Shown: piece by piece, positions 11,376-21,147 of the stretch
Numbering within the stretch: position 1 is the first letter of the stretch
Layout: each line of letters begins with the position of its first letter
Assembly (NCBI GenBank): GCA_025504975.1
Contig: JANUWI010000002.1
Span: forward strand, 62,001 to 126,000
Direction: 5' to 3'
Length of the DNA stretch: 64,000 nucleotides
DNA from: Plenodomus lindquistii
Lineage: Eukaryota; Ascomycota; Dothideomycetes; Pleosporales; Leptosphaeriaceae
The notes under the pieces: generated by a model
Told to the model about the DNA's origin: nothing
Databases searched by the model: none
The model's input: only the letters and a program-made list of their open reading frames with translations
Position numbers and translations under genes: made by a program

Positions 11376-11566
11376 ACTGGTGTCTATGGGCTCATCGTCA
11401 CGGTGTTAGATAGTATGTCACAGTTATATCTCATGAATGTGCTTGACTAATGTTACATTTCATTCCTTGATCATAAATAGTTAGATGTATGGACATCCTT
11501 TCGGGTCAAAGTATAAACTTGACAAAGTATAAACTCGACGAAGAGGTATACACCTGGTGACCACTT

Positions 11567-11619
11567 TACTTTTCCTCTTCCTTCTTCTCCTCCTCCTTCT
11601 TCTTCTTCTCCTCTTCGTT
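11567..11619. repeat. Polypyrimidine (TTC/CTC) tract
   Basis: A near-pure CT tract lies just downstream of the minus-strand orphan gene. It reads as GAA/GAG repeats on the minus strand. Confidence 0.85.
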
Positions 11620-11655
11620 CTAGCCTCGTCAACATATATGTTGATGGAGTTAGAT

Positions 11656-12246
11656 TCATTCACTTACGGCTACGGCCCAAAACTTGGCAATACACCTCCT
11701 GAAGGGATGCGCCGGGTGGAACATGGCTCCAATGTTGAGGAAGTGTGGGTGGTCGGGGCGATTGCAATTCCGGAACAACTCCGGAAAATCGCTCACTTGG
11801 CTGTATTTTCCAAGAATGTTGTACAATGCTTGGCCCCGACCCTCCATCTGCTCAATCACCTCGTCCTTATCCTTGGATTTCTCGTACTTGCTCAACAGCA
11901 AGGCTGCCTGGTGGAAGCCCGCCGCGTAGGCGGTGTCCTCATCTTTCTCGGCACGACCTTGAGCAAGGCCTTCGGCATAGCCCTCGGCATAGCCCTCCTG
12001 GACTGGGCTGTGGATCTCTCGCGCAATTTTGGCCAGCCGTTGTCTGAGCTTGGAGCTCAACTCGGAATCGAAAGCCTCTAGGCCACTTGGGCACTGGGCT
12101 ACGAGATCCTCGTCGCTGAGAGCAAGAAGGTCCTTGAATGCTTGCGCATTGGACTTGGCAATCTTGTATCGGAATAAGCATCTATCACTGGGCATGATGG
12201 GAGAACTCACTTCTAGGCTTGACATGTCTAGAGATCTAGACCGCAT
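11656..12246 (-). CDS. Unrecognised protein with EGYAEGYAEG repeat
   Basis: A single open frame of 196 residues starts at 12246. It is mostly polar and helical. After an acidic/Leu stretch (LALSDEDLV, about 40-50) comes EGYAEGYAEGLAQGRAE (about 84-100), a heptad-like Gly/Ala repeat seen in other unrelated helical proteins, then a Lys/Glu-rich helix and a C-terminal HPAHPF segment. There is no signal peptide or membrane segment. I recognise no family. The frame is longer than chance expectation and its codon use looks coding, but expression is unproven. A (TG)22 repeat lies about 100 bp upstream of the start. Confidence 0.5.
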   Translation of the reverse strand: MRSRSLDMSSLEVSSPIMPSDRCLFRYKIAKSNAQAFKDLLALSDEDLVAQCPSGLEAFDSELSSKLRQRLAKIAREIHSPVQEGYAEGYAEGLAQGRAEKDEDTAYAAGFHQAALLLSKYEKSKDKDEVIEQMEGRGQALYNILGKYSQVSDFPELFRNCNRPDHPHFLNIGAMFHPAHPFRRCIAKFWAVAVSE

Positions 12247-12347
12247 CCTCCTTGGCTCTACATCATTCTCGGACGCTACCTCAATGTTAGGACGTGCAGT
12301 ACGCAGTCTGTGGGATCAACTGATTACGTACGAGACATTGTGGGCGC

Positions 12348-12395
<48 letters not shown>

Positions 12396-13326
12396 ACGTG
12401 GTGGATTGCAAATTTGTTATGGCAAAAAGTGCGGCGCGTTTGGCGCTAGCGCGAAAAGTGGTGAAGTGAGAGTGAACCTCATGATCCCCCACGAACGGTA
12501 TCACATGTGTTGAGACACAGTTTTGTTACACTTGATAAAACACAAGGTAAGTGGCCGTGCTGTGCTTCGAGGTCCGGCGGTGGCTGGTTCTTCAAAGTCA
12601 AGGGACATCACGACACTTCCTAGCAAAGTCTACTAGACATTCATGCCAAAACTCACCATAGTCCAAAATTCACCATTGTGAACTCTTGCATGGCCAGCTC
12701 GTGATATTCTCCGCAGTAATGGAGATGTAGCACATTAAATAGCTCAAGTGAACGTCCACATGGCGGCGCAGCATCGAGATTAGTGGAAGTTTGAATGGCG
12801 ACAAGCATCAGCGAAGACAAGGTCACTAGCTGGCCGTTCTTTGAACCTATACATCGATTATCGTCTTTGAGTTCGCTCAGGTTGCCAAATTCACTCACCT
12901 GAAGCAGTGGTGGCAAAAGGATCTGTCATTGTGCTGAGGTGATCCTTCGAACAGTGACGGTTACCCTGGTGACGTAACCATGAATAGCGATAATGATGCC
13001 TCAAGAATCGACTAAATACATGACCTGGTTGCATTGCGATGTTACTCATGGATAATGTGGTGTGCAAGGCGTTCATTTTATGCTTGCGAATGTACCATAT
13101 CGGGTAAGTAGTGCAACTAGTCCAGACCAGAAATACCGCAATGACCTGTCTACATTGGCAACTTATTGAAGGAAATTCAAAGACGCCCACCAGATTTCGC
13201 CATAGTCCATAAACTTGATTTGTGCTACGGCCGAATGTCGATAAGATTCACTAATACCATACGTGTAGTTGCATAAGCAACAGGCTGCCGCATTCTAATC
13301 CCAGACAAGCCATTTCGCACGGCGTT
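12247..13326. other. Intergenic region with a microsatellite
   Basis: No gene supported. Short minus-strand frames at 12653-12916 and 12891-13190 have no domains. It contains the (TG)22 tract. Confidence 0.45.
12351..12394. repeat. (TG)22 microsatellite
   Basis: Twenty-two uninterrupted TG dinucleotides, read directly. Confidence 0.95.
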
Positions 13327-15030
13327 CTATTCACCCCGCATCAAGAAGCGCCTACATACATCAACCCATAGAACATCCCATCCATCATCTCCTGCTATCT
13401 CCTCTGCTAATGCGAACAATCTAGACCGCCTTCCTTCGTCACAGCTCATGTACTCATGCCGAGCCACCTCGCGCACTCCTTCCTGGTCAACGAGCAACGC
13501 ATCTCCTACCACTTTGCCCCAGGCGAGGTATTCCGGACACGGTGGCGTCCCCTTCACCACAAAGTCTAGAATCGTGTCTCGCCATTGCAAGATAACTGGT
13601 GCGTACTTCGCAGACAACCTGTCTTCGTGAACACCACCCAAGAGTGTCACGATGTCGAACGTGTGCGTTGCAAAGGCGCCGCGCTCATGGATGGGCCCTG
13701 GAAACGGATTGGGGAGATCGAATATTTGGAGATAGGTATTATCGATCAATCCGCTTTCCGCGACGCTCAGGACTGCGGCGAAGAAGCCAATGTCGCTTTC
13801 GAATAGGCAGATTCGCTGCAGTGCATCTAGGTCCTCGATTTCATGTTTGAGACCGTAGATTTCGCACAGCTTGTCGCCATTTTCAACACCTAGCACGTTA
13901 TGCGCGATGGACTTGAAGCTCTTGGCGTGATCTCTACGGCTCTTGTCTTTGCTCATCATGTTGTAGGATATACCACCGTCGTAAGTTGTCGTGCTTACAA
14001 TTTGAGCTTCGACAGGTGTCGCCCAGTCTTGCCATTTAGGTGGCGCCAACCTGCCCTGCTTCATCAGCTTCATCGAGGGCTTCTTCACGGGCATAAAGCT
14101 GCTGTTGCTGCAGGGTAGGCCGACCCACGCAAGTTCTCTGATCTTCGCCACATCGACGCTGATGACTTCTTTTGCAACTTCCTCGACGTCTCTTTCATTA
14201 CCGTTTTCTTCTTTGATACGAATGCCCAGCTTCTCAGCATGCGCAAGAAAGTTCTCATGATGCTCCTTCTGTGTCATAACCGGCATGGTCACTGGTGTCC
14301 CTGAGAACATGATTGCTCGTTTGAAAAGCGGTTTGCGCATGGTCTTCAAAGATATGCTCTCGCCGCCAGCACTTTGACCAATGACTGTGACGTTGTTGAC
14401 GTCGCCACCGAAGCCTTCGATGTATTTGCGCAACCACTCAAAAGCGAGGTCTTGATCGTAGAGACCATTGTTCTCTGGCACGAGATCGCCGGTCTGATGG
14501 CTATGCCAGAAGCCCAGGGATCCGAGCCGATAGTTGATGGCCACGAAGATGACGGGTGTACCGCGCGTTTGTGCATGTTGCACGAGGTTTGCTGGATTGT
14601 AGTATGGCCTGTTCGCTGATCCTAGGAAGAATGCACCACCGTGAATGAAGACCAGGACAGGCAGCTTCGCATCTGGTTGGAGCTCCTGACTTTTGGTAAG
14701 GCATACTGACGGCAAGTGAATCGAGAGGTTGAGGCAGTCTTCCGATTGCTCTTCGTCATCCGGTAGGTCATCGGTTGGGAGTGGTATGTTCGAGGCATCA
14801 GATTTGACGCTCCCCCATGGCTGGATGCTAGACGCGCCAGGTCTTGTCGCATCGAAGGCATCGTTCTCGTATCGCGCATTCTCTTTCAATACTGTGACTA
14901 GTCTCGATCTGGCAAAGCGCTGTGGAATGGTGCCATATGGCAATCCCAACACCTTCACGAGCGATGCGATAGGATCTTGGAGGCATCGTATTGCGCCCAA
15001 CTTCGCATGTTCAAGAACAATTCTGTTCAT
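13327..15030 (-). CDS. Type-B carboxylesterase (alpha/beta hydrolase)
   Basis: A single exon encodes 567 residues, a normal length for the carboxylesterase/lipase family. The family signature EDCLNL is at 97-102, the oxyanion-hole loop HGGAFF at 130-135, and the nucleophile elbow GQSAGG at 218-223 with catalytic Ser220; most relatives have GESAGG, so Glu to Gln at the position before the serine is a variant. A YDGG acidic site lies in the middle of the protein and a late GVHEDRL probably supplies the His. No signal peptide is visible, so it is predicted to be intracellular. It would hydrolyse carboxylic esters; the substrate is unknown. It is the last of three co-oriented genes (MFS transporter, SDR, esterase), which suggests uptake and breakdown of an ester, but co-regulation is inference. 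Confidence 0.9.
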   Translation of the reverse strand: MNRIVLEHAKLGAIRCLQDPIASLVKVLGLPYGTIPQRFARSRLVTVLKENARYENDAFDATRPGASSIQPWGSVKSDASNIPLPTDDLPDDEEQSEDCLNLSIHLPSVCLTKSQELQPDAKLPVLVFIHGGAFFLGSANRPYYNPANLVQHAQTRGTPVIFVAINYRLGSLGFWHSHQTGDLVPENNGLYDQDLAFEWLRKYIEGFGGDVNNVTVIGQSAGGESISLKTMRKPLFKRAIMFSGTPVTMPVMTQKEHHENFLAHAEKLGIRIKEENGNERDVEEVAKEVISVDVAKIRELAWVGLPCSNSSFMPVKKPSMKLMKQGRLAPPKWQDWATPVEAQIVSTTTYDGGISYNMMSKDKSRRDHAKSFKSIAHNVLGVENGDKLCEIYGLKHEIEDLDALQRICLFESDIGFFAAVLSVAESGLIDNTYLQIFDLPNPFPGPIHERGAFATHTFDIVTLLGGVHEDRLSAKYAPVILQWRDTILDFVVKGTPPCPEYLAWGKVVGDALLVDQEGVREVARHEYMSCDEGRRSRLFALAEEIAGDDGWDVLWVDVCRRFLMRGE

Positions 15031-15275
15031 AATGAGTGTATCGACAGGCGGGGAAGTGGAAATTTACATCACTTACATCAGATCAGGAGTCGTGACGTCA
15101 AGAGCGGAACTTGTGCTAGTAGCTAAAGACGTACATTGTGACATGTTCAAGAAGCGTCACTCATAAATCTTTCAAATGATGCAGTACGCACACAGCCAGC
15201 AACGGACGGTAGTATCGCAGCATTTACATGTCAGAAGACAATCTGTCCTATCGAGCTATGCCATGCCAATATTAT

Positions 15276-16361
15276 TTAGCCTTGCATCTCGATACCACCT
15301 GAAGCATGAATGCACTCTCCGGTACAGTAAGAACCCAGCGGTGAAGCGAGATGAACGTAAGCTGTCGCAAGCTCGGCCGGCATTCCAGGCCTATTCAACG
15401 GGCAAGCACCAACACCTAGTGATTCCATTGATTCAGCGGGTTCATTTGCCGTCGCTGGCTGAAGAGGTGTCCAGCTGTGCGCAAGTCAATACCGATGTTA
15501 CTTTAGAAATCGAGATGTTGACTTACACAATGCCTGGTGCCACGGCGTTTACCCTGATTCCGTTCTTCGCCTGCTGTTGCGCAAGACCGCGTGTGAAGGT
15601 CACAATGGCACCTTTCGTTGACGCGTAGTCGAGCTTCGATGGATTACTCATGTATCCTAAGACAGAGGTGCTGTTGACGATACTGTCGCCACGTTTCATG
15701 TGCTTGAGCGCATACTTTGTCACAGCAAACATGTGGATAATGTTGAGCTGGAAGGTCTTTTCCGTAACATCAAGATCGATGTCTTTGAGATCTTCACATC
15801 CTACTTGCATGGCAGCTGTATTGTGCGTTAGTATGGCATGCAGTAGATACTAATATCCATACTTACCGTTGTTGACGAGTACGTTGAGCTTCCCAAATGC
15901 CTTCATGTGTCCTTCGACGGCCTTTTCACAGTTGCTCCGGTCTTTCAAATCCAGAGCCATGAGATTTGCTTTGCGGCCAGCTTCCTCGACCTTCTTCTTG
16001 ACAAACTGCGCATCCTCTTCCTCTTCTGGCAAGTATACAATGCTAACATCGGCACCTTCTCTCGCAAATAGGATGGCGACAGCGCGACCGATACCTGGTA
16101 CTGTGTTAATTTTATGCTTGCTAAACTTCTTTCAAATCACATACCCGAGTCGCCACCAGTAATCAACGCAGCTTTGTTCTTCAGCAGATCACGGCCTTCG
16201 TACTCCTTGAGATATGGCTTCCCATTCTCGTCCCAAAACTCAAGTCGGGACCATTCTGCTTTCTCATTCATCTTTGCATCCAGTCCGGGACCCCCAGATT
16301 GGTCTTGCGCGGATAGCTCAGTCGCTGGGTAAGCGGTGACGGGACCATCTTTGCTGCTCAT
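15276..16361 (-). CDS. Short-chain dehydrogenase/reductase, NAD(P)-dependent
   Basis: Four exons on the minus strand (16361-16145, 16094-15867, 15815-15527, 15474-15276) give 310 residues. The cofactor-binding TGGDSGIG motif is at 68-75, split by intron 1. NNAA is at 147-150, split by intron 2. The catalytic serine is in NSTS (about 197-199) and the YASTK motif has Tyr212 and Lys216. The C-terminal IVWTPLQPAT and the tail ending in Gly-Gly resemble the YdaD/YghA-like SDR group, which carries a ~60-residue N-terminal extension as seen here. An upstream in-frame ATG at 16460 exists, but the MSSKDG start gives the usual family length. The gene lies 245 bp upstream of the esterase start, on the same strand. 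The substrate is not predictable from sequence. Confidence 0.9.
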
Positions 16362-16774
16362 TTTGAATACTGTGTTTGTAGAAGTGGGATGATGATCAAA
16401 GTAATGGATTGAACACTGGAATTGTAATTTGAACACCACGAGACTACGTGAGGTTGGCATGTGTTATTGTACACTTTGGTGGGGCTCCAGAACTTAGCGC
16501 ATCGTCATCGATCGTCATGAATTATCGTGTCGCCCTCCACACTACAGCACGTCACACACTTTTGCATCGACGTTCACCAGAGATCATGCCATGTTCTTGG
16601 GTGAGAATGCGTCAATGAAAGGGATACGAGACTGTATTTTGTGCTCGGCGGTTACTTGTGATATGATGTCACACGATCACGTTTGCCTGGGAGTTCTCGC
16701 AAGCGACAGCGTTTTGTGCGATAGAGATGTTGCATTCAAGAATCTGGAAACAATACTTTTAGAGCGCCGGATGT

Positions 16775-18394
16775 TTACTTTGCGTGAACAATAGGCTCAG
16801 GAAACTCTCGCGAATCTCTCTCCTCATCAGGAAGCTTGTTCTCACCAATGCTGGATCTTGCAGCCAATTGCTCGGCAGCGCCAGGAGCAAAGTCGCGGTA
16901 CTCGGAGCTTGTACCCAACCGGAAGCCCAAGTAGATGGTCAATAGAAATGTTGCGCAAAGCATACCAAAAACGGTCCACTGCGAAATAGGTCAGTCGTGC
17001 ACCCATGGAGGGTCGTTCGGAACAGTGATGACTTACATTGCCCATTGGGTAGTTGGGGCCATCGGTACTTGGGAACAAGAACGGTGCGCTTATACCGCCG
17101 CAGTTCGAAATCGCGATCGTAACACCAGTAGCGAGTGCGGTTGCGGTGGATCCCGAGACAGTCGCGGTACGATGAGCCAGGAAAGGCATGACGGCAGAGT
17201 TCGTGCAGGCGATGAGGAAGACGGCGACGTAGCGACCGATCCAGTTGGTGAGCACAGCGAGAAGCAGGTAACCCGTACCAACCAAGACGAGGGCTGCCAG
17301 TGCGTGTCGAATGCGCTCTTTGGAGTAATCCGAGTGCAAGCAGTTACCCACGATAATGAGTAAGCCGAATGCATTTGGTGGCACAGTCAACAGCTGCCCA
17401 ACGTAGCCCTTGAAGCCGAGGTTGGCGACGATCGTGGGTGAGAAGTAGCTGAAGGCGTTCAAGCTGTTGACCATGAAGAAGTAGCTGACGGCGTACACCC
17501 AGAACAATGGATCGAGAAGAGTGGCCTTTGCAGCCTTGATGTCGAAGGTTTTGTCTTCTTTGTTGGGCGCAAAAGGTCCCATGCGAGCTACGGCGAAAGC
17601 GCGTTCTTCTTCGGTGAAGAACTTGGCGTCCTGTGGGTAGTTTGGCATCCAGATCCAGACCACGATACCAAACAACACCGCAGGAATTCCGGTAAGAATG
17701 AACAGCCATTGCCATCCTGCTAGGTCCGCCTTGCCGTTGAGAAATGAGATTCCGGTCGCAAGAAGACCACTGAAGGCACCAGCAACGGCGACTGAACCTG
17801 CAAAGATGGCTAAACGGGTCGCCCGCTCAGAAGGCTTGTACCAATAGCAAAGATACATTACCACGCCGGGGAAGAATCCCGCCTCTGCGACCCCGAGGAA
17901 GAATCGAACAGCCAGAAGACCCCCAAAGCTCGAGACGGCAGATGTGCAAATGGTGATGATTCCCCAGCTTATCATGATGCGTCCGATCCAGACTGATGGC
18001 GAGAAGTACTTCATCGCGAAGTTGCTTGGAGCTTCGAAGAAGACATATGGAACGAAGAAGACGGCGACAGCGATATTGTATCGATTTCCAGTAAGATCGA
18101 GCTGCTTGACGATGTTGCTCCCGGGCAAGTCATTATTCAGCGTGCGCGCGTTACCCAGGTTGACCTTATGCTCGTCAATAAAGTGTCTGCAAGAGCTCGA
18201 TCGGTGTGACTTACTCGGTCCAGAAAGTTGATGAGGTAACTGATACAGATGAAGGGAAGGATTCTGGTATCAATCTTCCGTACAATGCGCCTCTCCAGAG
18301 CTTTGTCGTTCAGGTCTGGGACATAAGATGAGCCCACGCCAAAGTCACGCTCGACGTTGGCGGTGTCATCATGCTTGACATCCGTGGATGCCAT
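16775..18394 (-). CDS. MFS transporter, anion:cation symporter (ACS) family
   Basis: Exons 18394-18215, 18164-17037 and 16978-16775 give 503 residues. The N-terminal RRIVRKIDTRILPF followed by NFLDR is the hallmark of the fungal ACS/Dal5-Tna1 family (allantoate, nicotinate, pantothenate, vitamin and organic-anion permeases). About twelve hydrophobic segments are visible, for example FFVPYVFFEAPSNF, RFFLGVAEAGFFPGV and WQWLFILTGIPAVLFG. The cytosolic tail (about 455-503) is charged. Intron 1 falls right after LDR and intron 2 after PMGN, positions typical of this family. It probably imports a small carboxylate for the adjacent SDR and esterase genes. Start 18394 (MASTD) is preferred over 18430 because the extra residues are not family-like. 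Confidence 0.9.
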
Positions 18395-20277
18395 CTTGGT
18401 TGTGATATCTTGGAATATCTGAGGCGGCAAGCGATGCCAAGATGTTTGTTCAGCGGTTGCGAAGATATGGCGAACATTTTACAAAGGCGAACGGCTCTCT
18501 TTTCAATGCAGCCTGTGTTCCGCAACATTGTTCCATCTGGAGTGATCTGTTGCGATTGTTGATCTGGGGAAGAGATAACAAAGATAACATTTGAAGCCGT
18601 TCAAGATAGCATCTCCGTATACAAAGAAATGCTCTGGTAATTTCGACACCTGATAGCGTCCTTTTCATGTGGGGTTTCTTGTCGAAAAATTGCTATGTTG
18701 GGCAACGCAGCCAATCAGTGGTTTCCGGAATAGCCGAGAGAATGGCCGAAGTAGCATCGGGCTGCTCAACCGAAGTTCTTCCGCCGCCGTTGAGGCTTGC
18801 GGACCGATTTGAGCGCGAGATATTGGCTTCCAGAAGACGTCTTGATTGGCGATCGACAGCTTCCACGCGAGTGTATTCACGCGGGTTGATGGCGGCCAAC
18901 ATGCAGTCTCCAAAAAGCCGGGAGAAATCGGAGATTCGGGGTATCACGATATTTGGGGTACATACATGTCGCTTACTTCGAATAGGCGCTTGGCGCTTAG
19001 ATAGAGATAGGTAGACTCCGGGGTATGATCCGACGTGACTGGAGTTCTTGATCAGCTTGCATTCATGCAGGCAATGTCACCAATGTTATTTAATCTTCGC
19101 AAGCCAGCGCTTCAGAAGCTATTGCGTTATTCGGATTCTCGGTTCTCCATGGGCTTGGATTCCACGACTTGGAATTGCTGTTAGCATCTGAAAATGGCAA
19201 CAAATCATCTTTTCGAGCGTTCTCATGGTAGTCTGTGTCAATTCCATGGGCCCTGGTACTACCTGTTTGTAATGCACGTGTAGAACTGTTCGAAGTGCGA
19301 TTGTACTCTGTTCTTAATTCTGGATAAGGAACATGTCGTAGCATCTAGGCAATCACCACCGGAAGACGTAAGATTGAAATTTCGAATGCCCATAAGCTAC
19401 TTTAGTCTGGCCTTGTCTAGCGTCTTTTCTATAAAGTCTTCCTGCGATGTTCGCAACTCTTTGGCAATCTACTGACAGATGAAGCAACCCCAAATGCGAG
19501 AGGAAGCTCACATGTGGAAGTGATCGAAAGTGCTACTAGACTCCTAAACACTGAAGTTCGTTTCTTTTGACACGCCCGCCGCGCGAACCAGAACCGTGTG
19601 GGGGTAAGAACGAAGACGGACCGAGGACACCTGATTGTACCATACCGCCATATCTGTGGTACACCCAAGAGTATAAAGCTGTCCCTTCCAGGGGCATCAC
19701 TTTCTCCATCTCACTTTCCATTGTCGCATTAATTACATGTGGATGTTGCAAGAGTTCTGTCACCCGACGGACATGTGCAAAAGGGGCGATCCTGTAGAAC
19801 TTGTGCTAAGAGGTGGCGCAGACATTGTGAATGATGACACACTCTACCTACAGTTGTCATACCATCACTAGTTACTGATACCGAGTATGAGGGGCAGATG
19901 AACTGAGACACTGCGTGAAGTTATAGTTCGTTGAAATGGAGAGCGATGAAACGTATGCCCGACTTATCAAGATCAAAACGACGAAGCAACCAGGTCAATG
20001 GACATCACGCAGTCACTGTAAGTTTGCACAAACCGTGATTAGTCGCAATCAAAGTAGTGGAAAAAATGCGCCGCTTGTCGCGACGACGGTGGTATAAGGC
20101 TATGTATGAAGAATAGAATCGTAATGGTCGTATCGAAGTCCAATCGAATGCACGACCAGACCGTAGAATGTAAGTTCCAACCCAAATCAAGTTTCTAGCC
20201 AGGACTACGCCCAAATACCAGAGCGCCTGAATGATGCCCGTTTTTCAATGCTCAATCGTTATGTAAGTGCTATGCAT
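18395..20277. other. Intergenic region
   Basis: No gene supported. Short open frames (18667-19014, 19429-19763) lack domains or splice structure. The part next to 18400 is likely to be the promoter of the transporter. Confidence 0.45.
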
Positions 20278-21147
20278 CTAAGAAGAAAAGTCCCTGGCGT
20301 GGCTCCTGCGCGCCTTTGAAGCAAGGCCGAGTGTGGAGGCGATCTGAGGGCCTGGTGCTTCCAAGGTCTTGCCGGCTGGGTGCCAGTAAAGATCCCACTC
20401 AAGGATCGCGTCACCCTCATGGTACAGATCAGTACCCTTCTTTCCTGCTGGAACGCTGGCAGAGTCATCACCACCGGTGACCTTGATGTTGAAGGCCTGG
20501 GGCCAGAATTGCCTCTCTGAGACACCGCCGTTGTTGTGGATGGATGCTACCTCAGTGCGGAGGACGTAGTTGCCGCTGGGGATCTCGCTAGGGATGGTGA
20601 CGCTCTGGGTGTTGCCATTGTCGTAGAAAATGGCGTCAGTACCCCAGTAGCCGGTTGAGCCCTGAGCGCCTCCCTCAGAATAGCGACCCTTGCGGTAGTC
20701 GATCAAGGCGCTCTCATGGATCTTGAAGAAATTGAGCTTGGTCTTGTCAACTTTAGCACAGTCGCCTCCGCAAGCAGCGAGGTAAGTGGCAGTCCAGCCA
20801 TGGTGGGAGCAGTCCCAACCTTCCTCGCCCTCGCCGCAGGAACCCTCGTGGTGCCATGTGAAGGTGACATCCTTGCCAGCCGGGGCCTCGACCGTGTATG
20901 GGGATGGAGAAGCATCAAAGTGAGCGATGATGTCGGGATGGTTCAGTTTGTCACCCATGACTGGTTGATAGCCCCAGCCCTGGTTGGTCCACCACGCGGG
21001 TGACTTGTTGCCAGGGTCCTGTTTGGACGCTTGCCGGAAACCTTCATACGTCTTCCCACCGGCTTCGAACTTCTCAACAGCAGTGTGGCCGGACACGGTG
21101 GAGAAAAGGGCCGCAAGGAGAGCAGTGGTTTGGAAAATCTTGGACAT
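20278..21147 (-). CDS. AA9-type lytic polysaccharide monooxygenase, divergent axial site
   Basis: A single exon encodes 289 residues. The signal peptide (1-20, ending VSG) would expose His21 as the N-terminal residue, the first arm of the copper histidine brace. The second histidine is in SHHGW (His115), in front of TYLAACGGDC, as in AA9 H-x-G...YLA motifs. FFKIHESALID, GNYVLRTEVASIH and VTGGDDS match conserved AA9 segments, which supports oxidative cleavage of cellulose or related glucans outside the cell. Oddity: the usual QFYPQC-like motif reads QFWPQA (213-218), so the axial copper tyrosine position appears to be Trp215 and the paired cysteine is Ala. The C-terminus has no CBM1. Assignment to AA9 rather than another copper oxidase family is probable, not certain. 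Confidence 0.75.
   Translation of the reverse strand: MSKIFQTTALLAALFSTVSGHTAVEKFEAGGKTYEGFRQASKQDPGNKSPAWWTNQGWGYQPVMGDKLNHPDIIAHFDASPSPYTVEAPAGKDVTFTWHHEGSCGEGEEGWDCSHHGWTATYLAACGGDCAKVDKTKLNFFKIHESALIDYRKGRYSEGGAQGSTGYWGTDAIFYDNGNTQSVTIPSEIPSGNYVLRTEVASIHNNGGVSERQFWPQAFNIKVTGGDDSASVPAGKKGTDLYHEGDAILEWDLYWHPAGKTLEAPGPQIASTLGLASKARRSHARDFSS

Larger units (their letters stand above)
10642..11655. other. Intergenic region between convergent genes with degenerate repeats
   Basis: No supported gene. It contains the degenerate TATACTTC repeat units (10679-10735 and 11231-11375), a duplicated AAGTATAAACT(T/C)GAC element at about 11505-11540, and a pyrimidine tract at 11567-11619. Confidence 0.5.

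Noticed and set aside
13327..18394. Secondary-metabolite biosynthetic cluster
   Set aside because: No polyketide synthase, NRPS, terpene synthase or pathway regulator is present; a small catabolic group is the most that can be argued.
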